NCBI RefSeq assembly: GCF_009905375.1
Contig: NW_027418162.1
Location: 1 to 64,000, forward strand
Reading direction: 5' to 3'
Source: Apium graveolens
Taxonomy: Eukaryota > Streptophyta > Magnoliopsida > Apiales > Apiaceae
Length of the DNA stretch: 64,000 nt
Shown here: piece by piece, positions 51,132 through 63,830 of the stretch
Layout of the letters: each line of letters starts with the position of its first letter
Numbering within the stretch: position 1 is the first letter of the stretch
Notes under the pieces: model-generated
The model's database searches: none
What the model was told of the DNA's origin: nothing
Seen by the model: the letters and a program-made list of their open reading frames with translations, nothing else
Translations under genes and position numbers: made by a program

Positions 51132-52552
51132 AATAATAATAATAATAATAATTAATATTATTGTTAATATTATTAAGAGTAATAGTAAATTTTCTTAGAC
51201 TTTTTTCAATTTTATTTAAGATTAAAAATTTACGTTAGTTTAATTTCTAAAATTATAATTATAAGCACTAAAATCAATCTATGTAGTTATTTTTAAGATG
51301 ACAAGTAAAGTAAGATGGGAGATAATATTTTTTGACGTATTCAAATTTTATATGTTAAATAAAATATAACTGTAATCAAAATTTAATTCTCTACAAGATA
51401 TCATGTGTTACTATAATAAAAAGCTTTAGTGGGAATTTAAGTTACAAAAATATAACCTCACTTTCATGATTTCATATACTTGGCCACAAAAATATTGTAC
51501 AAATAAAGGGAAATAACGAGAAATTCTCTCGTAAGCAAAAAATAGCAAGGGAAAGAAAAAAAATTACAAAAGCATAAATATAATTTTGTGCAAGAAATTA
51601 TATATTACCAAAATATGACGCCATGATAAGGTCAAAATACATGTTTTTTATATAAAATGTAACACCTTCTATAAGTTTTTACTTTCAAAGTAACGCCACA
51701 ACGGTTACTAAATGTCATGTCAAACATAAGTTACCAAAACATAACTCCTTTTTGATGGTTATATATTATAGCAACCAAGCACATGATTAAAAAAATACAT
51801 ACAACTATTTTGTAATCATTCCTCTGAGAAAGATGCTTAGAAAAATGCTTTGATCGAAATGTTAAGAGAGATTATTTGGTGAGCCAGGGGAGACCCTTGA
51901 GAGCGAGAAGAAGAAGAAGAAAAGGTTATCATCTTTCTATAAAATATATGTTTATATTTAGTGTTTTTTTCATACATAAGATGTGCTAAATTGTGTCATG
52001 TCATGTATTTTTACACAGAAAATGCAATTATATATAAATCTGATAAACAATGAAGAAAATGCTTTGAGTACTTCAAATGTATGATCTTCAATTTTTTGAT
52101 TAACATAAATTAAACAAATTAATTGAGTTTTAGTAGATTACTCACCAAATAAGTGGTTTTATTGATTGCATTAGACTTTGTGATTTCACTCGTTTTGTGT
52201 TTAACTTTGATCTATATTGAAAAATAAATCAATTGAGTGCCAACAATATTAAGTACTTCACATTCTTCTATATAATAAGTCCGTATATTTGTTTAAAATG
52301 GTTTTATCATATGGGTGGCTTATGATTTTATTTTATGGCTCTATTTTGCTAGGCCTAATTGTGCTGACTACTATGAATTTTTTATGATGTGTTGTAGTTA
52401 ACTTTTGGTTATAGGTCAGCCATGGTGATCCTCGAAACCACAGGAAAAAAGTTTTTCAAATAGACCGGCTGTGGATGATTGGACGTACATCTTATCACCA
52501 AGAGATCTATACAACCAATAAGATTTTAGAACAAATTATGACAATGCTAAGT

Positions 52553-52991
52553 GTTATAAATGAGTAGAATTGGTATAATTGAAAAAACAACATTTTTATT
52601 TCATGAGATTAGTTTTACTTTGAACTTAAGTACTTCAACTTAAACTTGAGTGAGGTTGTTTTAGTAATTTGTTTCATTTTTCTTGAAATATTATTTTGTT
52701 TTGTTGTACTTTGAACTTCATATATTAATTAATTGATGTAACTTAATTGTGTATTTTTGTTATTTTTTATTTATGTAATTATTCTTTATATATGTTTGTT
52801 TGTTTCTATCATTTTTTTATATTTGTTTATGGGTTCTTTATATTTTTTTTATTTAAGTTTAAAATTTAAAAACGAGAATATATACATTATAACTATCAAA
52901 GTAGTAATTTAAACAAATGACTAACACATGATAATTAAAAATAAATGTCGATATTCTATAATTTTTAATTTCACTTAAACCTCATAAAGAT
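52553..52991. repeat. Displaced A-tail spacer 2 in the 1.86-kb array
   Basis: Second copy of the spacer, almost identical to 50693-51131, with the same edges. Confidence 0.85.
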
Positions 52992-54410
52992 AATAATAAT
53001 AATAATAATTAATATTATTGTTAATATTATTAAGAGTAATAGTAAATTTTCTTAGACTTTTTTCAATTTTATTTAAGATTAAAAATTTATGTTAGTTTAA
53101 TTTCTAAAATTATAATTATAAGCACTAAAATCAATCTATGTAGTTATTTTTAAGATGACAAGTAAAGTAAGATGGGATATAATATTTTTTGACGTATTCA
53201 AATTTTATATGTTAAATAAAATATAACTGTAATCAAAATTTAATTCTCTACAAGATATCATGTGTTACTATAATAAAAAGCTTTAGTGGGAATTTAAGTT
53301 ACAAAAATATAACCTCACTTTCATGATTTCATATACTGGCCACAAAAATATTGTACAAATAAAGGGAAATAACGAGAAATTCTCTCGTAAGCAAAAAATA
53401 GCAAGGGAAAGAAAAAAAATTACAAAAGCATAAATATAATTTTGAGCAAGAAATTATATATTACCAAAATATGACGCCATGATAAGGTCAAAATACATGT
53501 TTTTTATATAAAATGTAACACCTTCTATAAGTTTTTACTTTCAAAGTAACGCCACAACGGTTACTAAATGTCATGTCAAACATAAGTTACCAAAACATAA
53601 CTCCTTTTTGATGGTTATATATTATAGCAACCAAGCACATGATTAAAAAAATACATACAACTATTTTGTAATCATTCCTCTGAGAAAGATGCTTAGAAAA
53701 ATGCTTTGATGGAAATGTTAAGAGAGATTATTTGATGAGCCAGGGGAGACCCTTGAGAGCAAGAAGAAGAAGAAGAAAAGGTTATCATCTTTCTATAAAA
53801 TATATGTTTATATTTAGTGTTTTTTTCATACATAAGATGTGCTAAATTGTGTCATGTCATGTATTTTTACACAGAAAATGCAATTATATATAAATCTGAT
53901 AAACAATGAAGAAAATGCTCTGAGTACTTCAAAGGTATGATCTTCAATTTTTTGATTAACATAAATTAAACAAATTAATTGAGTTTTAGTAGATTACTCA
54001 CCAAATAAGTGGTTTTATTGATTTCATTAGACTTTGTGATTTCACTCGTTTTGTGTTTAACTTTGATCTATATTGAAAAATAAATCAATTGAGTGCCAAC
54101 AATATTAAGTACTTCACATTCTTCTATATAATAAGTCCGTATATTTGTTTAAAATGGTTTTATCATATGGGTGGCTTATGATTTTATTTTATGGCTCTAT
54201 TTTGCTAGGCCTAATTGTGCTGACTACTATGAATTTTTTATGATGTGTTGTAGTTAACTTTTGGTTATAGGTCAGCCATGGTGATCCTCGAAACCACAGG
54301 AAAAAAGTTTTTCAAATAGACCGGCTGTGGATGATTGGACGTACATCTTATCACCAAGAGATCTATACAACCAATAAGATTTTAGAACAAATTATGACAA
54401 TGCTAAGTGT

Positions 54411-55342
54411 TATGGCATCATGTCAATTGGCCAAGATGACATACATAAAAGCATTAAATGCATTAAATATAGTGTGTAGTGAACTACCAATCATGTTAAT
54501 TGGAAACTGAATGACGTTTTCTTTAAATCACAACATGACACAAGTGAAGCTGACACTGTTTGTCCAATTTTCCTATTTTTTCATAAGGGTTTGTAAAGTT
54601 CAGTTATAGAGTATTATATAGATTTTTCTTGACTTCGTGCCCATAACATATTTATATTTTAGTCAAATAAATGTCGCCTAATATTTCTTGTCTTGTATAT
54701 CGCGATAGGAGTGGGCAGTTTTTCTTTGTGTCATTAATATTATGCTGAGAAGTTTTATGAACTATAGAGAAATGACATTAGTGTTAGATGATATCAGCTT
54801 CTCTGATAAGACCATTCATGCAAGCTACTTAAACAGGGGCTAAATGCAACCTGTTTTTCTGTTGCTCCAACTAGGTCAAAACCAATTCTTTTACTTAGAT
54901 ACAGAGTTGTACTTCAACGACATTGATTCCACTAGGCAATAGAATCGTCTCAGAGGCCCTTAAACAAGGTAGTGATCACTTTGACCTAGATTTTATAGAA
55001 CGCTGTCCCATCTTAAAGTCAAAACAAATTCTTTCACTTTGATCACTTTGAACTGTCCCATCTTAAAGTCTTCTCTCCGAGTCTTCGTACAAACCATATA
55101 ACCTGTATATCCAAATACGAATCCTCACTTCATAATTCTTCTAATGATAATACTCAGATTCCTTTCACGAAACGTTGTTGCCTAGTGCAACGGGTCTGGT
55201 TCATAGACAATTAACTTTGATCCAGGTTTTTGTATTATATCATTGATTACATGGTTAAGCTTGCAACAAATTTATTGCTTCGAACATTGCATGTAAATAA
55301 AAAATTGTACTTTCACTAGAATATTTTCATGTATTTAGACAA
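54411..55342. other. Right part of central block (R4)
   Basis: Equivalent to 7530-8450, picking up after the last array copy with TATGGCATCATGTCAATTGG. It contains the 18-bp direct repeat. No gene. Confidence 0.65.
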
Positions 55343-55600
55343 CGTCTTCATTGTTACTACAATTATCATGTAAAGACAGGTTATTGCAGTTATGACAAAA
55401 AGACGTAAATCAGATGAGGTTGATAGGAGAGACTAATACATATCATTGCCTACATGGGAGAGACGAGTACATATCATTGCGTACATTAATATAAAATATG
55501 TACTTTATTCTGGTTACCACATGTATGTCATAACCATTCCTTTCACTTATTAAATAACTTGTATATACTCATGTCATACTTTAATTATTAAATTTAAACG
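55343..55600. repeat. P3 block with B-type internal deletion (R4)
   Basis: Same deletion as R2, joint at GGTTACCACATGTATGTC (near 55515). Confidence 0.75.
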
Positions 55601-57225
55601 GTTCAAATGAGTTCAAATTCACAAAAATATAATAAAATAAGGAGTTTACATGTATATAAGTACAATATCAACTTTTAATAACAATAAATGTTGAATGACA
55701 CATCAATAATATTTAAATGTGAAAAACCACAAATATTTTTTAAAGCAAGGGCCATTGATGGCCATCATGTGCCACATAGCAAAAAATATTCCTTACATAC
55801 ACATGCATAACAATTAGAGTTAAAGTAACAATAAGTGGTTCAATTTAGAACATGCGTGTGTATTGCACTTTATAAACCTAGTTATATTAAAATAATGAAT
55901 AAACATGTCCATTACGATGCCTTATAAAGCTAGTTATATTAAAATAATGAATAAACATATCCATTACAATTAGATTAGAGTTAAAGTAACAATAACTAGT
56001 TCAATTTAGAACATGGGTGTGCATTGCACTGTTATAAAGCTAGTTATATTAAAATAATGAATAAACATTACGGCCCATAATTAGTTTTTTTAAAAGTGAA
56101 CCTAGACAAAAATATAAATGTATACCACAATTCATTTGGTGCAAGTGCCCAAGGTAAATATATTTTATTAGAAACATTTACTAGATCACAAACTCCAAGT
56201 TTTGTATTGACTCAAAATTGTGAATTGAAATATATAACTAAAATCATATTACAAAGGCTTACCATGTAATATCCAATCTAATTATGTGTCCAAGTATAAG
56301 CAAATCAATGAATTACATGCATGAACGTAGACACTCAATTAAAAATATATTAGTAACAAATTTCATGCACCAAAATTTAGATTCGAGTGTACATGTCATA
56401 TCTTTCAATTAATATTAATAATAATAATAATAAATAATAATAATAATAATATTTAATATTATTGTTAATATTATTAAGAGTAGAAGTAATTCTGCATAGA
56501 ATTTTTTCAATTTAATATAAAATTAGAAAATTTACATTAGTTAAATTTCTCAAATTATTACTTTAAGTACTAAAATCAATTTGTGTAGTCATTTTTAAGA
56601 TGCAAAGTAAAGTAATACCGAAGATAATATTGTTTCACTGTATACAAATTTTAGATGTTACATAAAATATAAATGTAATCAAAATTTAATTTTGTACAAA
56701 ATATTATGTGTTAGTATGATAAAGCTTTAGTGAGAATTTAAGTTACCAAAATGTAACCTCATATCCATGAATTCATATACTAGCTACCAAAATATTGTAC
56801 AAATAAATAGAAATCATTTTTTTACAAAAAAATAAAAATATAATTTTGTGCAACAAATTATATATTACCAAAATATGATGTCATGATAAGCTGAAAATAT
56901 ATATTTTTATATAAAAAGTAAGGCCTTCTATAGGTTTTTATTTTCAAAGTAATGCCCGTGTTATATTCCACCAACACATAAATTTTTTTTAATGGTTATA
57001 TTCCACCAAGCACATGATTAAAAAACTACATTCAACTTTTGTAATCATACTTCTTAGAAAGATGCTTAGAAAGATGTTTTAATGGGAAATGTTAAGAGAG
57101 ATTATTTGGTGAGCCAGAAGAAGAAGAAAAGATTATCATCTTAAAAAATATATGTATGTTTACATTTAGTATTTTTTTCATCCTGGATAAATTATGGCAT
57201 GTCATGCAATTATAAATTTGATAAA
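55601..57225. repeat. Q2 block (R4)
   Basis: Equivalent to 22490-24140. About 20 bp are lost after TTGATGGCC (near 55762). Helitron-like subrepeats lie at about 55800-56065, with a TAA tract near 56420-56455. No gene. Confidence 0.7.
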
Positions 57226-58870
57226 GAACAAAGCTTTATACCAGTACATCCACTGGCTATTTGTAAATTGTTATTATAAATATTTTAATTCTAATTTTAT
57301 TTATTTTTAAATATTTTAATATTATTCTAAATAAATTTAACTTCAGTTAATTTTATAAATTAAAATTAATAATGTATCTTATAATATACTTATTATATTT
57401 TACTTTATGTTTTGATTTCAAAATAATATTTTTTATTTATATTTTTAAATAATTTTGTCTATAGTTGTATCTCATACATTTATTTATCTTTTTAATTATT
57501 TCATTTTTCCTAAAATATGATTCTAATAAAAAAATTTGTAATTAAATACTCAATGTGTCTTGTGAATTCAAGTTTTTTTTAATGGAATGTTTGTTTGTTG
57601 TAATATCTCATGTAATAATTAATTGATGTAATTTATGTGTACATTATTTAGGTATTTGTTCTTATTATTTGTTCTTTTGTCTTTATAACTTTTTAATATT
57701 TGTTTTTGGTTTTTATTTAAAGTAATTACATATAATAAATGATTAGAATGAATTTTTATAAACAAATTACATCTTTATTTCTTGAATTTATTAGGAAAAC
57801 TATTGTTATTTTTTAAAAAATATTTTTTTTTGTACTTTGAACTCTGTATGTATTAATTAATTGATATAACTTATTTGTACATTTTTTTTATATTTTTTTA
57901 TTTATAAATTTGTTCTTTATGTTTGTTTGTTTATATAGCTTTTTGATATTTGTTTAGAATTTTTGTATAAAATAATTACATATTATAAATGATTAGAATT
58001 GGTATAATTGAAAAAACAATATTTTTATTTCATGGGATTAGTTTTACTTTGAACTTAAGTACTTCAACTTAAACTTGAGTGAGGTTGTTTTAGTAATTTG
58101 TTTCATTTTTCTTGAAATATTATTTTGTTTTGTTGTACTTTGAACTTCATGTATTAATTAATTGATGTAACTTAATTGTGCATTTTTGTTATTTTTTATT
58201 TATGTAATTATTCTTTATATATGTTTGTTTGTTTCTATCATTTTTTTATATTTGTTTATGGGTTCTTTATATTTGTTCATTTATGTAGTTTTTTGATATT
58301 AGTTTAGGGGTTTATTTAAAATAATTACATATTATAAATGATTAGGATGAGTTTTATTCAATAAACCACATTTTTATTTTATGAGTTTATTGGCCAATCT
58401 ACTTTTTTTATATAAAAAAATTAATTAATTTTTTGTACTTTGAACTCCGGTACTTCAACTTAAAGTGTGTGCGAGGAAGATAAATTGTTTTATTTATGAA
58501 ATGATTATATGGTTTCAAAATGATAATTTTTATTTATATATTTAAATTATTTTGTCTATAGTTTTATCATATACTTTTATTTATCTTTTAGTTATTTCAT
58601 TCTTTCTAAAATATTATTCTGTTTTGTTGTACTTTGAACTTCTCTGCTTTCTGAATTAATAATTATTTGATGTAACTTTTTTGTACAATTTTTATTTTTA
58701 TATTTGTTCTTTATATATGTTTGTTTGATTTTATAGTTTTTTAATATTTTTAGGGTGTTTTATAAATAATTACACATTATAAATGATTAGAATAAATTTT
58801 ATTGAACAACGTACATCTGTTTTTTTAAAAGAAATAATTGATTTTTTTGTTGTGCTTTGAACTTGAGGGT
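57226..58870. repeat. Degenerate tandem-repeat zone (R4, B version)
   Basis: Equivalent to 24141-25800. No gene. Confidence 0.6.
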
Positions 58871-59458
58871 GAGGACGCTAGCTGTTTTAGTTATGAAATG
58901 ACCTTATAGACGGTGACCATCAAACCATGTAACAATACCATTTTAAGTGGTTTGCACTAATTATATATATGATATAATTATTAGTTTTATTCATATTTTG
59001 AAATATTATAATATTTTAACTTAAATTAATTGCTCTTTATTGTCAATATTTACTTATTATAAATGTATTAGAAATAATTAGAGTTTATTGTCAAAATTAA
59101 CTTTTTCACCATATATGTAGGGTTGAGGAAGTTTTATATGACACTTCTGAAATGAAATTTTTACGTGTACGGTTGAGGGAGTTTTATATGACACATTAAA
59201 TGAGTGTTAGCCATGACGACCAAACCACACAAACATACCATATTAACTGTCTTACACCAATTATATATAGGATATAATATAATCAAGAAAATGCTCAGTA
59301 CTTCAAAGGTATGACCATATACAAGAGTACAATATTATTGTACATCAATTCTGTGTTATAAAATATTTGGTTATTACTAAAACAATATTCATATAACCTT
59401 TATCCACATAAATCCTTGCATGGATAACTTATTTATTTTTTTCTAAATACCATATGTA
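58871..59458. other. B-specific tail upstream of Sirevirus (R4)
   Basis: Equivalent to 25801-26367, with a small extra ACGCTAGCTG stretch at its start (near 58875). The displaced ATCAAGAAAATGCTC...GGTATGA copy lies at about 59281-59315. No gene. Confidence 0.6.
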
Positions 59459-60411
59459 TGTTAGATGTTCAAGTTTATGATGATTTCCAGATTGCAGATA
59501 AACAGAAGATAAACAGAATGCAAGTAACCGAGATTCAAGCATTGCAGTTTGTTCATATTTTCCAGGAGACTATTTCTCAGGTTTAGGTTTGTTAGGGTTT
59601 TGTGTAAATCTTGTTTATCTGCATAAACCTTATCTCAAACAAACTCACCACCTTATCTGATGAATCATGTTTAAATATCTCAAGCCTTATCTTTACTTGA
59701 TTTATTTCTTTCAAACGTACTAACAGATTAGTTTCAAAGATTCATTCAAAATATTTTCAAACAAACTTATCTTCCAACCTTATCTTGTGTTTGAAAATAA
59801 ATCTGTTAGAACATTGCCTATAAATACAACTCTTCATTTCAGATTTGAAGCTAACACTTTCACGAGAATCTTTCATCATCTGAAACCATTTTCTTGTTTC
59901 ATACCCGAGATATTCATATCCAGAAAAACAAGAAACTTAGTTTGAGTTGTAAAATTTCATATTACATTCTTGTAACTGAATCGTGTATTATATCACTTGT
60001 CCCGGGTTGTGGGAGGTTGATTACAACAGGAAGGCCAAGTAGCTTTGTGCTAGGTAGCTGTGTGCTAGGGAAAGGGTTCTTTCAAGTGGGCCAAATTTGT
60101 AATCAAGGAAAGTTTGTAAGTACTTTGTTTTAAGTGGATATAATACATTCTCTATGCTAGTTGGCATGGGGACTTGGCTGTAGGCCATAGACTAGGTGTA
60201 GGGGCCGAACCAAGTGAAAACTCTTGGTGTTCTGCATTGTTTGATTTCTTTATTACTGCATTTATATTTCAGTATTTTACTTTCTGCAGTTAAAAGAGAC
60301 TGTCCCATACCCTGTCTCATTTATAAAGGGACTGTCCCATTTGCATAAGAGACTGTCCCATTCGCCTTGACAGTTAGAATATTATTTTATCTATCGAGCC
60401 ATCGAATTTCA
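59459..60411 (+). mobile_element. 5' LTR of Sirevirus-like Ty1-copia element (R4)
   Basis: 953 bp, near-identical to 26368-27325 and with the same left flank (TACCATATGTA). The two LTRs therefore descend from one insertion that was later duplicated with its unit. TATA box at 59819. Repeated GACTGTCCCAT units at about 60297-60363. Confidence 0.82.
59819..59826 (+). promoter_or_regulatory. TATA box in Sirevirus-like LTR (R4)
   Basis: TATAAATA, same context as 26727. Confidence 0.6.
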
Positions 60412-60413
60412 TT

Positions 60414-60425
60414 TGGTATCAGAGC
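60414..60425 (+). other. Primer-binding site, initiator tRNA-Met (R4)
   Basis: TGGTATCAGAGC, exact match to the plant tRNA-iMet 3' end complement, two bases after the LTR. Confidence 0.93.
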
Positions 60426-60470
60426 AGGTGCATTTAATTCTCTTTTTAGTGTTTATTTTTCTAGCGATCC

Positions 60471-61631
60471 ATGGCTCAACCAGATAGGTATTCAAACAAT
60501 TATCCACCACTGCTTCATGGTGTTGAAAACTATAATGACTGGAAGTTTCGGATGAAAATCTTTCTCCAGTGTGATGCATTTGAATGGGATGCTGTAGAAA
60601 ACGGTTTCACAATTCCTATAAAAGAAGGGAAGCCAAAATCTCTCAAGGATCTCTCTCCCGAAGAAGTGAACGCAATGAATTCCAATGCTAAAGCTATGAA
60701 CTCACTTCTCAATGGCATGGTAGCTACAGAATTAAGAAAAGTTTCAGCATGTACTACTGCCAAGCAGATTTGGGATACGATCAAAGTCAGCCACGAAGGC
60801 ACGTCTAAGGTACGTGAAGTAAAATTAAGTATGCTAATGAGTGACTATGAAGGTTTCAGGTTGGAAAGAGATGAAAGCATGCGAGATGCTCAAGGGAGGT
60901 TTCTGACATTGATGAACTCCATCTCACTTCTGGAAAGGATCATTCCTCAATCTGAGATTAATAGGAAAATCCTCAGAGCAATGCCAAAGAAGTTTGCTCC
61001 AAAGTTTACCATTCTGCAGGATTCAACACTGCTTTCGACTATGGATACTCTAACACTGTTCAGTGAATTGGAAGAATTCGAAAATCAGCTACGTAGATAT
61101 GATGAAGAAGATGAAGCTCCTCGTAAGAAAAACTCTTGCACTTAATGCAGATGCAGATGAGTCTCCTGATGATTCTGATGAAGAGATTACTCTTCTAACA
61201 AAGAAGTTTCATAAATTTCTTGCCAAACGGAATGTTTCCAAACGACCTATGAAGTCACAGTTTCCGAAGAAGGACTTCAAATCTAATCCGAGCAAGGAGG
61301 TCAAAGTGAATCAAAGCAAGGATACTTGTTTTGAGTGTGGAAAGAAAGGACACTTCAAAAAGGACTGCTACAAGCTGAAGAACAAAAAGAAGGCATTAAT
61401 TACCTGGAGTGATGATGAATCTGATGTGGAGATTGATTCAGAAGATGAAGTTGCTCAACTTTGTTTTTGCTGGACTAGAGGACAACTCCAGTGATAATGA
61501 TGAGGTACAAAATATTACGTATAATTCAAATATATCTTCATCTATTTTAAATTTGCAGGTCCAGGTTAAGAAATTGAAAGAAAAGAATGCTTATTTAAAG
61601 CAAGCTTTAAGTGAAGTTCTTAGTGAAATGG
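60471..61631 (+). pseudogene. Truncated gag of Sirevirus-like Ty1-copia element (R4)
   Basis: The better copy. ATG 60471, 46 bp after the PBS, opens 224 codons of UBN2-type capsid (NDWKFRMKIFL, AKQIWDTIKVSHEGTSK, FSELEEFENQLRR). An extra A in KKAAAAAC (near 61131) then shifts the frame. The next frame carries a complete CCHC knuckle, CFECGKKGHFKKDC (about 61327-61370), and the WSDDESD acidic patch. A further shift near 61460 leads into the coiled-coil region. It stops at 61631, earlier than R2, where it fuses to unit sequence. It encodes no protease, integrase or reverse transcriptase. Confidence 0.88.
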
Positions 61632-61632
61632 A

Positions 61633-62395
61633 TGAAAGAATCTATGTAGTTATTTTTAAGATGACAAGTAAAGTAAGATGGGAGATAATATTTTTTGACA
61701 GTATTCAAATTTTATATGTTACATAAAATATAAGTGTAATCAAAATTTAATTCTCTACAAGATATCACGTGTTACTATAATAAAAAGCTTTAATGGGAAT
61801 TTAAGTTACAAAAATATAACCTCACTTTCATGATTTCATATACTGGCCACAAAAATATTGTACAAATAAAGGGAATTAACGAGAAATTCGCTCGTAAGCA
61901 AAAAATAGCAAGGGAAAGAAAAAAAATTACAAAAGCATAAATATAATTTTGTGCAAGAAATTATATATTACCAAAATATGACGCATACATGTTTTTATAT
62001 AAAATGTAACACCTTCTATAAGTTTTTACTTTCAAAGTAACGCCACAACGGTTACTAAATGTCATGTCAAACATAAGTTACCAAAACATAACTCCTTTTT
62101 GATGGTTATATATTATAGCAACCAAGCACATGATTAAAAATATACATACAACTATTTTGTAATCATTCCTCTGAGAAAGATGCTTAGAAAGATGCTTTGA
62201 TCGGAAATGTTAGAGAGATTATTTGGTGAGCAAGGGGAGACCCTTGAGAGCAAGAAGAAGAAGAAAAGGTTATCATCTTTCTATAAAATATATGTTTATA
62301 TTTAGTGTTTTTTTTCATACATAAGATGTGCTAAATTGTGTCATGTCATGTATTTTTACACAGAAAATGCAATTATATATAAATCTGATAAACAA
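61633..62395. repeat. Right part of Q1 block (R5)
   Basis: Equivalent to 6259-7026. No gene. Confidence 0.7.
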
Positions 62396-63830
62396 TGAAG
62401 AAAATGCTCCGAGTACTTCAAAGGTATGATCTTCAATTTTTTGATTAACATAACTTAAACAAATTTATTCATTTTTAGTAGATTACTCACCAAATAAGTG
62501 GTTTTATTGATTTTATTAGACTTTGTGATTTCACTCGTTTTGTGTTTAACTTTGATCTATATTGAAAAATAAATCAATTGAGTGCCAACAATATTAAGTA
62601 CTTCACATTCTTCTATATAATAAGTCCGTATATTTGTTTAAAATGGTTTTGTCATATGGGTGGCTTATGATTTTATTTTATGGCTCTATTTTGCTAGGCC
62701 TAATTGTGCTGACTACTATGAATTTTTTATGATGCGTTGTAGTTAACTTTTGGTTATATGTCAGCCATGGTGATCCTCGAAACCAAAGGAAAAAAGTTTT
62801 TCAAATAGACCGGCTGTGGATGATTGGACGCAGATCTTATCACCAAGAGATCTATACAACCAATAAGATTTTAGAACAAATTATGACAATGCTAAGTGTT
62901 ATGGCATCATGTCAATTGGCGAAGATGACATACATAAAAGCATTAAATGCATTAAATATAGTGTGTAGTTAACTACCAATCATGTTAATTGGAAACTGAA
63001 TGACGTTTTCTTTAAATCACAACATGACACAAGTGAAGCTGACACTGTTTGTCCAATTTTCCTATTTTTTTCATAAGGGTTTGTAAAGTTCAGTTATAGA
63101 GTATTATATAGATTCTTCTTGACTTCGTGCCCATAACATATTTATATTTTAGTCAAATAAATGTCGCCTAATATTTCTTGTCTTGTATATCGCGATAGGA
63201 GTGGGCAGTTTTTCTTTGTGTCATTAATATTATGCTGAGAAGTTTTATGAACTATAGAGAAATGACATTAGTGTTAGATGATATCAGCTTCTCTGATAAG
63301 ACCATTCATGCAAGCTACTTAAACAGGGGCTAAATGCAACCTGTTTTTCTGTTGCTCCAACTAGGTCAAAACCAATTCTTTTACTTAGATACAGAGTTGT
63401 ACTTCAACGACATTGATTCTACTAGGCAATAGAATCGTGTCAGAGGCCCTACAACAAGGTAGTGATCACTTTGACCTAGATTTTATAGAACGATGTCCCA
63501 TCTTAAAGTCAAAACAAATTCTTTCACTTTGATCACTTTGAACTGTCCCATCTTAAAGTCTTCTCTCCGAGTCTTCGTACAAACCATATAACCTGTATAT
63601 CCAAATACGAATCCTCACTTCATAATTCTTCTAATGATAATACTCAGATTCCTTTCACGAAACGTTGTTGCCTAGTGCAACGGGTCTGGTTCATAGACAA
63701 TTAACTTTGATCCACGTTTTTGTATTATATCGTTGATTACATGGTTAAGCTTGCAACAAATTTATCGCTTCGAACATTGCATGTAAATAAAAAATTGTAC
63801 TTTCACTAGAATATTTTCATGTATTTAAAC
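62396..63830. other. Central block (R5)
   Basis: Equivalent to 7027-8450. The DUF4216-like remnant (62698-62866) is in the out-of-frame ATAGACCGG form. No intact gene. Confidence 0.6.

Larger units (their letters stand above)
49270..54410. repeat. 1.86-kb tandem amplification, about 2.75 copies
   Basis: Copy 1 is about 49270-51130, copy 2 about 51131-52990, and a partial copy 3 about 52991-54410. Each copy is Q1-right plus central-left (R1 equivalents about 6120-7530) followed by a displaced spacer (R1 equivalents about 11385-11812). The spacer is missing from copy 3, which runs on normally into the central block. The two novel joints, GTGTTAT/AAATGAG and CATAAAGAT/AATAATAAT, are identical in both places they occur. 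Confidence 0.85.
43115..61632. repeat. Large tandem unit R4 (B type, expanded)
   Basis: B-type unit with the same markers as R2, lengthened by two extra copies of a 1.86-kb segment (see 49270-54410) and ended by a Sirevirus gag truncated earlier than in R2. Confidence 0.87.

Noticed and set aside
60367..60555. ORF overlapping the PBS and the gag start
   Set aside because: It is in a different frame from gag and spans the non-coding LTR/PBS junction.
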